Below, piece by piece: positions 45,915 through 56,926 of a DNA stretch of 64,000 nt; the stretch's first letter is position 1, and each line of letters starts with the position of its first letter. The stretch covers positions 1 through 64,000 of the forward strand of contig NW_019173993.1 in NCBI RefSeq assembly GCF_001642475.1, given 5' to 3'. Position numbers and translations under genes: made by a program. The notes under the pieces were generated by a model that ran no database searches, had not been told where the DNA came from, and saw only the letters and a list, made by a program, of their open reading frames with translations. Source of the DNA: Fonsecaea monophora. Lineage: Eukaryota > Ascomycota > Eurotiomycetes > Chaetothyriales > Herpotrichiellaceae.

Positions 45915-46559
45915 ATCTGTATTGAGAAAAATTTTTAGGTTTCTAAGCAGGGCTTTGTGACACGCGAGATTTCCTCCGGTAGAGAAACCGTCCCCGAAAG
46001 AGCACGTGGGCTGGTGAGTGTTGATAACTCACTGCCTGTGACGAGGCTGCCACATCCATCCAGGCACAGCGAAATTGAAATTTTGGGTGTTTTGCACACG
46101 CCAAGAAAACAATTAGGTGGGTTTGGCTGATGCGGTGTTCCAATTTCCTGTTTCGATCTAGCTCCTTCACTGAGCCATGTCCAACTAAAAGTATGCAGTT
46201 TCGACTTCTCCGGTCATCCAAGTAATGGTGTACAAGGATCGCAGTGGTGCAATGGCTTGTATAGTCTAGGGAGCGAGCTCAGCTCTCTTTGCTAGACTAT
46301 GGCTCAACATGAGATGTGATTCGGTCAATACACACCCGAGGTTGCTGTAGCTTGCAATGTCTCCCTCACACTCTAACATCCTCTGTCCCCACTATCCAAT
46401 GCTTGTGGTACCGCGATTTAAGGAATGTAGAGGTGTTGACTAGACCGGACTCTTTGGTACCTTGATAAATGTGTTGAGTTAGATCCGCATTTGATTTTTT
46501 GCGTTGCTGCAAACCAGCCGCAATACCTTCTAACATCCAACTCGTCCTGCACCTCAGCT
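45915..46559. other. Intergenic with short hairpin
   Basis: Between the RRM gene start and the glutathione transferase stop, both on the minus strand. Apart from the hairpin at 46261-46300, no feature seen. Confidence 0.4.
46261..46300. repeat. 9-bp inverted repeat with nested inner dyad
   Basis: Arms ATAGTCTAG and CTAGACTAT are exact reverse complements with a 22-nt loop. The loop holds a small inner dyad GAGCT-C-AGCTC. It could fold in the 3' region of the glutathione transferase transcript. It lacks tRNA box sequences. Confidence 0.6.
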
Positions 46560-47210
46560 CTAGCCCATCGCCTTATCCAAGCCATCCAGTGGAACGAATC
46601 CGGGTAGCCCTTTGATCCTGTCGATCCACGCCCTAACAGCAGGGTATGGCGCCAACGGGACATTGCCCATCTCAGCCAAGGCAACATAGACAAACACGGC
46701 CACATCCGCGATTGTCGGCCTTGACAAGGCCAACCATTGCTCCTTCGCCAGCCTCTCCTCCAGAATCTCTAGCGATTTCACTCCTTTTTTCTTTGCCTCT
46801 GTAAGGTCCGCCTCGCTGGCGTTGGGCGGCCAATGGAACGCCACGATCGCCCTGGCCTTGGAGAGTCCGGCATGGATCCAGCTGCCCGCGAAGGCGAGCC
46901 AGTCCACGATAGAGGCCTGGTCCACAACGTCGGCGGACCAGTAGCTCGAAGGGGCCGCGCCGGAGCCTCTATCGGGGTTCGTGCCGGCGAGATAGATCAG
47001 GATCGCGCTGGAGTCGTTGAAGATTTTCCCCTGGTCGACCAGCGTTGGCAGCTCGCCGCGAGGGTTCAGGTTCAAGAACTCCGGTGAGCGGTGCTGCAGG
47101 TTGAAGAAGTCTATTTCAACTTGTTCAAGGGGAATATCGAGTAAGCTGGCCAGGAGGCGAACCTTGTAGCAGTTGCCAGACACCTTGGAGGTGTAGAGTT
47201 TCGGAGCCAT
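46560..47210 (-). CDS. Glutathione S-transferase
   Basis: An intronless 216-residue protein. The N-terminal thioredoxin-fold half has LYTSKVSGNCYKVRLLASLL, NPRGELPTLV with the cis-Pro, and the glutathione-binding NDSSAILIYLA. The helical C-terminal half ends with RPTIADVAVFVYVALAE, whose Asp caps the N-capping box. It conjugates glutathione to electrophiles or acts as a peroxidase, in the cytosol. The class looks like the bacterial/fungal beta- or nu-like group, uncertain. It is divergent from the alpha/beta hydrolase at 48473 with 1.26 kb between. Confidence 0.88.
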   Translation of the reverse strand: MAPKLYTSKVSGNCYKVRLLASLLDIPLEQVEIDFFNLQHRSPEFLNLNPRGELPTLVDQGKIFNDSSAILIYLAGTNPDRGSGAAPSSYWSADVVDQASIVDWLAFAGSWIHAGLSKARAIVAFHWPPNASEADLTEAKKKGVKSLEILEERLAKEQWLALSRPTIADVAVFVYVALAEMGNVPLAPYPAVRAWIDRIKGLPGFVPLDGLDKAMG

Positions 47211-48472
47211 GGAGAGCGAGATCCTGGAGGTGGGGCAGGTCTATGAGTCTAGGATGTCCGTCCAGAAATCAAGAGGAAAAACGAGGTGCCACTTTGGAAA
47301 AACTTCTTGGAAGGGAGTTCTCCCCCGTCGCGTTGTCTTAATATCTCATTGGAGTCGGGATGATTGTCTCGGACGCCCGTATTAGGAATCAATCCCGGAG
47401 CCCGAAATCCATTTGTTGACCTCGGTTGACCATTGAGATCAACGGACAAAGGACCACATTATCAATCAACCATCCTCCACCTGCTCAACCTTGTAAAAAG
47501 ATGTCGCGAAAGGAGGAATCAAAGTCTGGGAGTCTAACAACCGATCTACTTTGCTCTTGTTGCCTTCTCCCCGCGAACTCATACCAAAATTAATGAGACT
47601 GATTTGACGGATCATGGACCCTGAGAGGACGACAAAAACGCACACAAAGTCGTCAACTGGCAACCCTCGAGGTCGTCTCTGATCATCGCTAGTGCAGCAT
47701 TCCCCCTCTCGTGTCCTGCAAAATAGCGATGATAATCCTTGATGGTTCTCGCTAAAGACACTGCACAGGGATCCACGAGACGGCACGTTTTCCACAAACC
47801 GCCCAAACGACCAGAAAAGTCGTCTTTGAGCCATCTGTTTGATCCTTCTATCCCGTGCCTGGAGAGAACAGGCCAGTCCGAACGCGAAGGTGCCGACACT
47901 GTAGCAACCTGTGAATCCTCTGGCCCAAGCAACAACGATCTCGACCATGTTACTGCTCTTCCGACGTATTCGGCAAAAGGAAAGCCACCAGAATCAAGAT
48001 ACGAAGTCGGGCTACACGAGACGGTGAGACTACTGACACTAACACAAGGCTTGAGGCGGGCGTAAAGGCACCGGACCGGTGAGGATGCAGCATAGGGAAG
48101 CCAAAGTGGCAGATTCAATGGGATCCCGCAAGCAGAGGTCGTCTCGATACGCATACGGCGGAACGGTCGACGGCAGCATCTCGAAGAGAGAACCTGGTCC
48201 TTGCAATAGACACGCCTGTTGACACAAGCGTCTCTCCAACAGCATGCTAATTTCAAGTCTGTCCGTCGGACAGAAGTTAGCCCAGCCCTCTGATGCCTTG
48301 TGATTGGCTCGTTCGTACGAAAGTACAAGACTGCGCGGTGTCTGTGCTTCGCATCCATAGCACCACAGATTGGTCACATGGTTCGACAGAGTGTACATTA
48401 AGAGACACCACTCTCATATTCATTGAGTCTTTTCCTGGAGTCTGTCACATTGGTCGTCAACCGCAGCATATC
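47211..48472. promoter_or_regulatory. Divergent region, GST / alpha/beta hydrolase
   Basis: About 1.26 kb between divergent starts. A 248-codon ATG frame on the minus strand (47612-48358) overlaps the region. Its composition (many Cys, Arg, Ser) looks random and no motif is visible, so it is not called. Confidence 0.35.
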
Positions 48473-49294
48473 ATGACTCCAACAATGCACTCGGTTCCCA
48501 CCAGAGCGGGAGACATTTCGTACTCTGTTCAAGGCAAAGGCCAGCCAATCGTCCTGTTACATGCAACGCTCCACGACAGCCGAGATTACGAGGTCATTGC
48601 CGAACGTCTGGCTGAGAGATACCAAACGATTAGCGTGGACTGGCCATGGCACGGGAACTCCCCAGGGGGGTCAAGTAAAGGATATCTCAGTGCCGTTGGA
48701 TTCGCAGATATACTAGAAGACATTGTCGAGGGCTTGAAGCTGGAACCGCCCATCTTCATTGGTAACTCAGTAGGAGGATTTGCCGCGGCAAGGCTGGCCG
48801 TCACCCATCCGGATAAAGTTCGAGGAATGATCCTTGTTAATGCCGGCGGGTTTGTCGAATGGACTCTCATCTCCCGGTTGTTTGCTCGACTGCTGGGTTT
48901 TGCAACTGTGTCACGCTTGGTAATGCCGCATCTTGTGGGAAAGTATATGAGTCCTCAGACGAGTCATGACGAGGACATCACCCGCAGAGTGAAGGCCAGG
49001 GCAAGCAGCGGAGAGGGTGCGTCGACTGCTGCCGCTCTGTGGCGCAGTTTCTTGGATCCCGGCCATGATCTTCGATCTCGAGCAGAGAGCATCAAGGCCC
49101 CGGTGTTGCTCGTTTGGGGCTCGCGAGATCCGCTCTTTTCGAAGGCATCTGCGGAAGCGACCAAGATGTACATGCCCCAGGCAAGGCTAGTCTTTCTCGA
49201 TGCTGGACACGTAGTCTTCTCTTCGAAGCCTAGTGAGTTTCAGCAGTTGGTGCAGCCTTTTATTGAGTCGATTGTCGAGGGAAAAGAGCTGTAG
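48473..49294 (+). CDS. Alpha/beta hydrolase
   Basis: An intronless 273-residue protein. It shows the alpha/beta-hydrolase fold: IVLLHATLHDSRDY, the DWPWHGNS turn, nucleophile elbow GNSVGG (Ser), a strand with VLLVWGSRDPLF carrying the acid Asp, and the His in FLDAGHVVF. Such enzymes hydrolyse esters, lactones or C-C bonds. The substrate is not known. An in-frame ATG at 48293 would add 60 residues without fold similarity, so 48473 is preferred. There is no signal peptide, so it is probably cytosolic. Confidence 0.85.
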   Translation: MTPTMHSVPTRAGDISYSVQGKGQPIVLLHATLHDSRDYEVIAERLAERYQTISVDWPWHGNSPGGSSKGYLSAVGFADILEDIVEGLKLEPPIFIGNSVGGFAAARLAVTHPDKVRGMILVNAGGFVEWTLISRLFARLLGFATVSRLVMPHLVGKYMSPQTSHDEDITRRVKARASSGEGASTAAALWRSFLDPGHDLRSRAESIKAPVLLVWGSRDPLFSKASAEATKMYMPQARLVFLDAGHVVFSSKPSEFQQLVQPFIESIVEGKEL

Positions 49295-49951
49295 GCAGAA
49301 GATCATGAGTGAATTTCACCACGGGGAATGCACACAAACCTGACCATCGGCTGCCACAGGAGTCATACCAGCTCTACAAGACTCTGACAAAGGTCGATGC
49401 CTCCAGCCTACCTCAATATGATTTGCGGCTTTCTAGTATGATCGAGGCTTTATATCAAATTTGCCGATCGGCATTTCCGCATTTTCGCCTCTAGGCGACG
49501 TTCCCACCCTTCTTGTTGTGTCTTGTTCAATACCGATGCGTCGATGGTAGATCAGTGGCTCGTCCTGGCGCTGATGCCCAAGCAAGGAAAGACCCACCAG
49601 TAAGGCCAGTTGGAGGTAGCTTGGTTGAGCGGGAGTAAATAATCCACGTGAAGCATCGAAGAATACCAGTAGAAGACGCAGCGACAGAAATGGACATGCA
49701 GTCCCTCGTCACAGAGTGATACTGAGCTGTACGCCTGGTTGACCAGACATCCTTTCGCAGCAGTGCGGGTAGAGGTCCGATTAACCTTGCAGGACGTGCG
49801 CTAAAGTCACCCGGCAAAACTGCGGTCATGATCGACATGGCGAGGTACGGACGACAAGAAGTGGTTCCTCCACCAGAGTTGAACTTCTCTTCTCCAGCGT
49901 CAGCAGAGGAGGTTTTCACTTCCAACTTACCACCAAGACTCGAAACCAGCC
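49295..49951. promoter_or_regulatory. Upstream region of tryptophan gene
   Basis: About 660 bp. A GAGTCAT at 49360-49366 (minus strand ATGACTC) is one base short of the TGACTCA site of the general amino-acid control regulator CpcA/Gcn4. Its distance from the start codon (586 bp) makes it only a weak candidate. Confidence 0.25.
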
Positions 49952-52257
49952 ATGGCGCCCGCTGCTCTGATCGATCACTCTCCCTATCAACCCATTCCTG
50001 CCCAAAAGCTGCCGTCGGCAAACAATCTCGTCCTCATCGACAATTATGACTCGTTCACCTGGAATGTCTACCAGTACCTCGTCCTTGAAGGTGCCTCCGT
50101 TACAGTATACCGAAACGACAAAGTGACTCTTGAAGAGCTTATTGCCAAAAAGCCAACACAATTGGTCATCAGCCCTGGCCCTGGTCACCCTGACACGGAC
50201 GCGGGTATAAGTAAAGACGCAATCAAATACTTTGCGGGCAAGATTCCGATCCTAGGGGTGTGTATGGGACAACAATGCATAATCTCGGCCTTTGGTGGTC
50301 AAGTCGATGTTACTGGAGAGATCCTCCATGGGAAGACCTCCCCCTTGAGGCATGATGGCAAAGGATGTTATACTACATTGGCACAAGACCTACCTGTCAC
50401 AAGATACCATTCGCTCGCGGGGACACACCCGACCCTTCCGCAGTCGCTGGAGGTCTCCTCTTGGATAGCCAGAGGGCCGGATGGTGGCAAGGGCGTGATT
50501 ATGGGTGTCCGCCACAAAGAATATGTCATTGAAGGCGTCCAATTCCACCCAGAAAGTATCCTGACAGAGAATGGTCGAGTCATGTTCAAGAACTTCCTGC
50601 AAATGTCTGGCGGAAAGTGGTCGGACAATCCTCAGTATGCGGCTCCCGAGGCAGATGCCAAAGCCACCTTGAATGGTGCAGCACCTGCGAAGAAAGAATC
50701 CATCCTGGACAAAATCTACGCTCACCGACGACAAGCCGTCGCCGCTCAGAGGCTCATCCCATCCCAGAGACTGGAAGATCTCCAAGATGCCTATGACCTC
50801 GGTCTTGCTCCCCCTCAAATTTCATTCCCAAAAAGGCTCCGACAATCTCCTTACCCAATTGCACTCCTGGCTGAGGTAAAACGAGCCTCCCCTTCGAAAG
50901 GCATCATATCCCTCGGGACGTGTGCCCCAGCGCAGGCACGAAAATATGCAACCGCCGGCGCCAGCGTCATCTCCGTGTTGACAGAACCGGAGTGGTTCAA
51001 AGGAAGCCTCGAAGACATGAGACTCGTCCGCCAGGCTCTCGATAGCATGCCCAATAGACCTGCGGTGCTGCGTAAGGAATTCATCTTTGACGAGTACCAG
51101 ATTCTGGAGGCACGGCTTGCCGGCGCAGACACAGTTTTACTGATTGTGAAGATGCTTGACGTGGAGACATTGACGAGGTTGTACAACTACTCGAGATTGC
51201 TGGGAATGGAGCCTCTTGTCGAAGTCAATACCGCAGAGGAGATGAAAATTGCCGTTGAGTTGGGCGCCGAAGTCATTGGCGTGAACAATCGCAATCTCAC
51301 AAACTTCGAGGTTGATCTGGGAACGACAAGTCGACTGATGGATCAAGTCCCCAAGTCCACAATTGTGTGCGCATTAAGTGGAATCTTTGGTCCTCAAGAT
51401 GTGCAAGCCTACAAAAAGGATGGTGTCAAAGCAATTCTAGTTGGCGAGGCTTGATGAGGGCATCGAATCCCGTGGACTTTATTGCCTCGCTAGTAGGAGA
51501 TCCCGATGTCCTTGCACAAAAGGCAGCACGAAACAAGCAACTTTCGGTTAAAATTTGCGGCACGCGCACACCCGAAGACGCCAAAGCAGCAATTGAGGCT
51601 GGTGCAGATCAAATCGGCATCATTCTCGTGCCTGGCAGAACGCGCTACGTTTCTGACGATGTGGCGCTACAGATAGCGAAGGTTGTGAAAGGAACGCCTC
51701 GCGCGGCGTCTTCGAAACCCGTCAGTGGGGTTGAAGGAGTTGGCAGTGCAGATTTCTTCAGCTACACCTCGTCCCAGCTCCTCCTCCGGCCTGACCGTGC
51801 CCTTCTCGTTGGTGTATTCGTTGATGCGCCCCTTCACCACATTATCCAGCAAGTCCGGAAGTTTGGATTGGATGCGGTGCAGCTTCATGGCTCAGAACCC
51901 CTGGAATATGCAAGGCAGATACCAGTTCCTGTCCTGAAAGCGTTTTCGCCCAAGGACTGCGGGATCAACAGAAGAGGCTATCATGCCTTGCCCTTGTTAG
52001 ATGCTGGTTCTGGTGGGTCAGGCACGAGGGTCAACCTCGATGACGTGAAAACCCTATTTCAAAAGGATGACAATCTCAAGGTCATCCTCGCGGGAGGACT
52101 CACTCCGGACAATGTCCGGACGGTGTTGAAGGAACTGGGTGAAGAATATATAGGCCAAAACATTGTCGGCGTGGATGTCAGTTCGGGGATCGAAGTTGAT
52201 GGGCGGCGGAGTGCCGACAAAACGAAAGCGTTTATAGACGCCGTCAAGACTTTGTAG
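49952..52257 (+). CDS. trpC: Tryptophan biosynthesis trifunctional gene (GATase-IGPS-PRAI) with frame break
   Basis: Two overlapping frames cover the fungal trifunctional gene. 49952-51454 encodes the glutamine amidotransferase half of anthranilate synthase (about residues 25-220; Cys in GVCMGQQC, His and Glu in VQFHPES) and indole-3-glycerol phosphate synthase (LLAEVKRASPSKG, LRKEFIFDEYQ, GVNNRNL). It stops with TGA at 51452. The next frame, 51454-52257, holds phosphoribosylanthranilate isomerase (VKICGTR, VGVFVD, ILAGGLTP). A step back by one base after GAG GCT gives VGEALMRAS, exactly the family sequence, so one T appears to be missing. It may be an assembly error or a real mutation. The break removes the last helix of the IGPS barrel. 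No intron can repair it. The symbol follows Aspergillus usage (trp-1 in Neurospora). Confidence 0.9.
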
Positions 52258-52598
52258 ATACCAGACCAGACACCTTGCTATATAGATAGAATCGAACTGG
52301 GGGCATGGTATCCTGATTGTTATGTCTCAATACTGAAGTGTCTAGAACAATGAGACACTTTTGCTAGCCCTTTACCTGGAGAAACAACGGCGCTTGTCCG
52401 TTTTCTCTACTATTCTGAATGTTCATTCCTTTTGTCCTTCTAAAACCTAGCCCTCAAGGCAGCAAGGTATATCCAAGACATAACCACGAACGTTGCCGCA
52501 GAGGCTGTGCTTGCTGCTCACGGGGTTCATGAATACACGTTATATCATAATGCGAGCGTGCCCGCCGCTAGATCTCCATCATCCTCTTTGGCCTCGTT
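52258..52598. other. Intergenic, convergent 3' ends
   Basis: 341 bp between the tryptophan gene (+) and the P450 (-). Nothing recognised. Confidence 0.4.
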
Positions 52599-54431
52599 CT
52601 ACTCCTTCCCACCGTCTCTCCTTGTCAGAGTACATCTCAGGCCTTCCTGCTTGACGAACCAGTAGTCAAACAGCTCCCACTCGGCGTTTGGATCGGCCAG
52701 TCGGATGTGGTATCGACGGAGCAGCTGCGGCACGAGCTTCGACATCTCCATCAGGGAGATGTTCTTGCCCAGGCATGTGCGCGAGCCGGCTCCAAACTGG
52801 GTGGGACATGAGGTTAGCCCAGCTGGCTAGTCGTAGGGGATGAGGTGAACAGGGGTGTGGGACAGGATAGGAGGAGGGAAAGAAGTGCTTACAGCGAGCC
52901 AGTTCCGGTCCATCAACTTCATTGTCTTCTCATCGGCTTCGATCCACCGCTCCGGCCGGAATAGCGCAGCGTCATGCCCATATACTGCTTTGTCCCTCGC
53001 CGCGACCCAGGGGTTGAAGCCTACAATCGTCCCTGCTGGTAGATAGACACCGTCGATTGTGGCTCCGCCTGAGGGGACAACCCGCTCGAGCAACTGTCCC
53101 ACGGCGGGATGCATGCGCAACGCCTCCCTCATACACGCCTGAAAATATGGCATGCGCTGCGCTTCGTAGTACGTGACATACTCGGACAGCTCGCCGCGGG
53201 CATCGAAACTGAGGATCTCATCCACGCATTTCTTGTACGCGTGCGGGTTCTTACAAAGGTGATAGAACAGCGCCCGGAGGGAGATGGCTGTTGTATCGGA
53301 ACCAGCGAACCTGTTTCAACCACTTGTCAGCTTTGCAACAACAGAGACCTTGGTCGCGTATTGGTATGCTCCAGGAAACAGGGCCAATATACTCACACGT
53401 TCGAACTCGCATGTCCCAACAACTCCTTCTGGCTCATGACTTCTTCGCCATCCCTCGTCATCTTGAATTTGTCCACCATGTCGGACCGTCCATGCTCAGC
53501 CTTGGCATTTTGCCTCATCTCCAACTGTCTCGCGGCGAACTGGACAATGTATGCTGCTGAGTTCAGTCGCTTGATGGCGGGTACCATGTCGGCTAGTCGT
53601 GAGACGGTGTTGTTTCCCAGCAGCCACTTGTGCATGCTCGGAACCTGGCCGATGATCGAGTTGTAGAACAACCGACCTTCGATCGCAGCAATGATGCCAT
53701 TGACGTCTTCCTCTCTCTCCATGAACCCCAGTCGGTTGGAGAAGGTGATGCTGCTGATCACATCGAATGCGTACCAGTGCAGCCACGTACCAAAATCAAT
53801 CGGCTGGCCTTGCAGGGCATCAAGCTTGCCTTCCAGTATCCGTGTGCAGTCATCGGCCAGGGGTTCAAAGTCGAGCAAAGAGCTCAGGGCGAACGCAGCA
53901 CCCACAGGTCTTTTGAGATTCCTATGTCCGACAGGGTCGACAATCGAAAAGACAGTGGGAATGGGTCCAATGGGCGACTTGGCATGGAATAGAGTGTAGA
54001 AGTTGCTCTTTTATTGATATCCCACGTCAGTATCAGGAGCCTCTTCTTCTAGCTCCCTCCGTGTCGCCATTTCGAGCTCGGGGAGAGGAAGGGAACAAAC
54101 TTGCCTTGTCAAACTTGCTGGTAATGCTATAAACATTCGAGATCTGCTCCGAATCTCCCAGACTCACATGGTTAGGCCCCACGCGGACCAACTTCCCATA
54201 CTTGGCATGGTACTCAAGATGGCGCTGAAATTGCCGTCCAGAGTAGGCGCTGAGCATGCGATCAAACGGCAGGATACTGGCTAAGAAGGGGCCCGGGATT
54301 TCGCGCAGGCCTCGGCGATAACGGATGCGAACAAGGGTTGTGATGGGAAGGACAATTAGAAGGATGAGCGAGAAGGGGAGCATATAGGTGGCGAGGAGTG
54401 GCGAGGCTGCATCGTGCCGCGTGAGGATCAT
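52599..54431 (-). CDS. Cytochrome P450 monooxygenase
   Basis: Four minus-strand exons (54105-54431, 53397-54007, 52893-53310, 52599-52796) encode 517 residues. It begins with a membrane anchor (LPFSLILLIVLPITTLV) followed by the REIPGPFLA hinge. The I-helix motif is FAGSDTTAISL, the ExxR motif is EALRMHPAV, the PERF-like motif is RPERW, and the haem loop is FGAGSRTCLGKN with the ligand Cys. It would oxidise a lipophilic substrate at the ER. The first intron needs a GC donor (GACAAG|GCAAGT), because no GT donor keeps frame. It resembles the pisatin-demethylase-like group often found near secondary metabolism genes. Substrate unknown. It is next to, and co-oriented with, the prenyl synthase gene. 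Confidence 0.9.
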
Positions 54432-55122
54432 CTTGGAAGGACTGGGAGTGTGTCTGAGTAGGTATTGGGAGCAGTGTCACAGTGTCGCATGTCTCTTTCC
54501 AGCTGCCAGCCTCGACCTGATATGTAAAGCGTCCAGTCCAACTCTTCTATCGCTAAAAAGACTCCGATCGACTCCCACATTACCAAGACAAACAAATTCC
54601 CGCGGACCAAATAATAGAGGGTGTGCATATAATAATCCTTGCTGATCCACCATTTCCAGGCACTTACTGCTCGCTCTGGTGTAGGGACGCGGGGACATCG
54701 GGGTCGAACATAGATGGGATTGAGGGCCTCCACATATCGACCTGATGGCAGATGCCGAGCCGAGAAGATGTTGTTAGAGATGGGGATGCCGGGGAGGAGT
54801 GGAGGTGGTGGAGCGAACCAGCGACTGATGGAGGCGGAGAGTGACTTCCCTATCTATCCCCGGGGTCGCAGGTAGAGAAGCACTGAGTCCTGGGTGGTCG
54901 GAACTAGCTTTGATGAGGCACTCAGGGCTCCTAATATTGGCAGCAATACTTGGGTACGACTGCAGTTGTACAATCTGGAGAGGACGCGTCGAGTTGCAAT
55001 ATCTCGTGATCTGAGATACCAAGTATTATACACTAATAAAATGTACGAGTACATCATCATCGTCCGGTCTTTCTTGTCAAATCGCCTCCCCCCAAACACC
55101 CTACCTGTTACGACCCTTGACC
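54432..55122. promoter_or_regulatory. Upstream region of P450, 3' flank of prenyl synthase
   Basis: About 690 bp. The short frames here are not supported. No clear motif. Confidence 0.35.
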
Positions 55123-56304
55123 CTATTCATTAAGTGCTGGTTCCGCAATCTTGTCCAGAATCGCCTTTACTTCATCCCCTCGGCCGGAACTGCCGTCCAA
55201 CTCTGTGACCAGATTCACAGCCTTCAGTTTCAATTCGCGCACAACCTTCTTGGTATACTCAAAGCTGCCTGTGCCTTCCATATACTTAACTGCGTACCGC
55301 TTGACTTCCTCGTCGGTAGTTTTCTGTTTGAGAATGTTGACTAGCTGCAGGTTGGAGGGGTTACTTCTTATCGAGTGGATGATGGGGAAGGAGAATTTGC
55401 CTTCGGTGAGGTCTTCGCATAGACCTTTGTTCTTGGTGTAGGTGCTGGAGGAGAGGTTCAAGTAGTCGTCACAAATCTGGAAAACCAGTCCCATCAAGTT
55501 GACAAGAGGCACGCAATCTATGCGGCCCTTTTCCGGTGACTCGGCCTGCATCAACTTTACAGCCAGACGAAACAAGCCTCCAGTCTTGTTCTGCACCATT
55601 TCCAAGTAATCGTCCTCTGTGGGGCAGGTCAATGTGTCACGCCAGTACAAATCCATCCCCTGGCCGCGATGGAGGTTGAGAAGTTCGGTGGTAAATATCT
55701 CAATCGCCTCATCTCTGTTTTCCAGGTTCAAAAGGTCTTGGAGGGCGAGAAAGTAGACATAATTGGCACTGTTGATCGTTTGGGCCGTCCCGAAGATATT
55801 ATGTGCCACAGGAATGCCTCTCCGCAACACGCTGTTGTCCTGTACATCGTCGATGAGGAGCGAAGACGTATGTAACATCCCCACCACCTTTGTGATAATA
55901 TCCAAAGACTTCGAAGGGACATGTAGGAAGGCATCAAAGGCCTTGATCAAGGCCGCGCGGATATCTTTCCCAGGGTGAGCAAACAGGTAGTCATAAGGGC
56001 CCAGTATGATCTTCTCTTTCTGCGGTGACCATTCTCCCGGCCTTTTAATTATCAGGTTTTCCGGGGCAGATCGTTTCTTTGAATGTCTGCGCTTGAGGCT
56101 GTTCGTATGGTCAGACAGAACGGGGGCGGGATTCATCGCTGGCGGCAACGAATGGTGCTTCGACGAAATCCAGGAATCCTCTGGTAGAGGTTTGAGGACG
56201 GATTTCGAAGGCTGTTGGTGAAGGCCATTGAAGACACCGGCGGAGCTGTAGCGAATTGGAATCGCGTTGGGAGAAGTCGGGTTTTCTGTTGAGATGGTCG
56301 ACAT
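55123..56304 (-). CDS. Geranylgeranyl diphosphate synthase
   Basis: An intronless 393-residue trans-prenyltransferase. The first aspartate-rich motif is LLIDDVQD (D152, D153, D156). The second is QICDDYLN. Between them are RRGIPVAHNIFG, LHRGQGMDLYWRD and KTGGLFRLAV, which match fungal GGPP synthases. It joins isopentenyl diphosphate to farnesyl diphosphate to make C20 diphosphate for protein prenylation, carotenoids or diterpenes. The first 95 residues are a polar extension common in filamentous fungi. With no terpene cyclase nearby it is most simply the housekeeping copy, although the P450 next to it keeps a secondary role open. Confidence 0.92.
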   Translation of the reverse strand: MSTISTENPTSPNAIPIRYSSAGVFNGLHQQPSKSVLKPLPEDSWISSKHHSLPPAMNPAPVLSDHTNSLKRRHSKKRSAPENLIIKRPGEWSPQKEKIILGPYDYLFAHPGKDIRAALIKAFDAFLHVPSKSLDIITKVVGMLHTSSLLIDDVQDNSVLRRGIPVAHNIFGTAQTINSANYVYFLALQDLLNLENRDEAIEIFTTELLNLHRGQGMDLYWRDTLTCPTEDDYLEMVQNKTGGLFRLAVKLMQAESPEKGRIDCVPLVNLMGLVFQICDDYLNLSSSTYTKNKGLCEDLTEGKFSFPIIHSIRSNPSNLQLVNILKQKTTDEEVKRYAVKYMEGTGSFEYTKKVVRELKLKAVNLVTELDGSSGRGDEVKAILDKIAEPALNE

Positions 56305-56926
56305 GCGTATTGATTCTATTCTGCAAAAGACTGCATGTGAAAATGCGGGATGAGGCGGGGAATTGTGCAGATCGTGCTTTTGGAGTACGCAAGCTTCAAC
56401 CCTGGTGAGAAAGCAGAAGAAGGACCGGAGGAGTCTGGAGAGATTGGCAAACGAGTCTGGGCTGGTGGACGAGAGGAAGACTCAAGGCGCGAAAAATGGG
56501 TGGCATCAGCGGTTTTGATCTGATGCTGGTGAGAAGGTGCCTCCAAGGCGGGAAACACAGGCTATCTAAACAGGGTCATCACATGAGAGGTCATGACGAC
56601 AATGAAGCCGCTAGGCACCGATTCTCAGCGTGGCTTATTCGGGTGCCTGGCGCTTATCAACCCAGCTGATCTGGGCTGCGGTACGGGGCGTCAACTGCTG
56701 TGCAATCGCTGCTAGTGACACCGGTGGCGCCAGTGGTAGGTGGACCGAGGACTCAACTGGAGGTCCCCTAGCTGCATCCCCCGCATGGTCGCCCTGACAA
56801 CTTGTCTTGTTGATACCTGCACGCAGCACAGGTACATTTCTCTCCCATCTTTATCTTCGACGACGTGCTATAGCCCGCAACGTGTAAATTCAATCAGGTC
56901 TATACCCCAGTGGGCTTTTAACCATA
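56305..56926. promoter_or_regulatory. Divergent promoter, GGPP synthase / Cdc14 family gene
   Basis: About 620 bp between two start codons. No clear motif found by eye. Confidence 0.4.

Noticed and set aside
47612..48358. 248-codon minus-strand ATG frame
   Set aside because: Rich in Cys, Arg and Ser with no motif, in the promoter region between two divergent genes, and overlapped by frames on the other strand. Looks like chance.
48293..48472. N-terminal extension of the alpha/beta hydrolase from an upstream ATG
   Set aside because: The extra 60 residues show no fold similarity or targeting pattern; the ATG at 48473 matches family start.
51452..51456. Bacterial-style stop-start coupling (TGATG) as the normal arrangement of the tryptophan gene
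   Set aside because: Fungal homologues are fused, and a stop here would remove the last IGPS helix; a one-base indel explains the data better.
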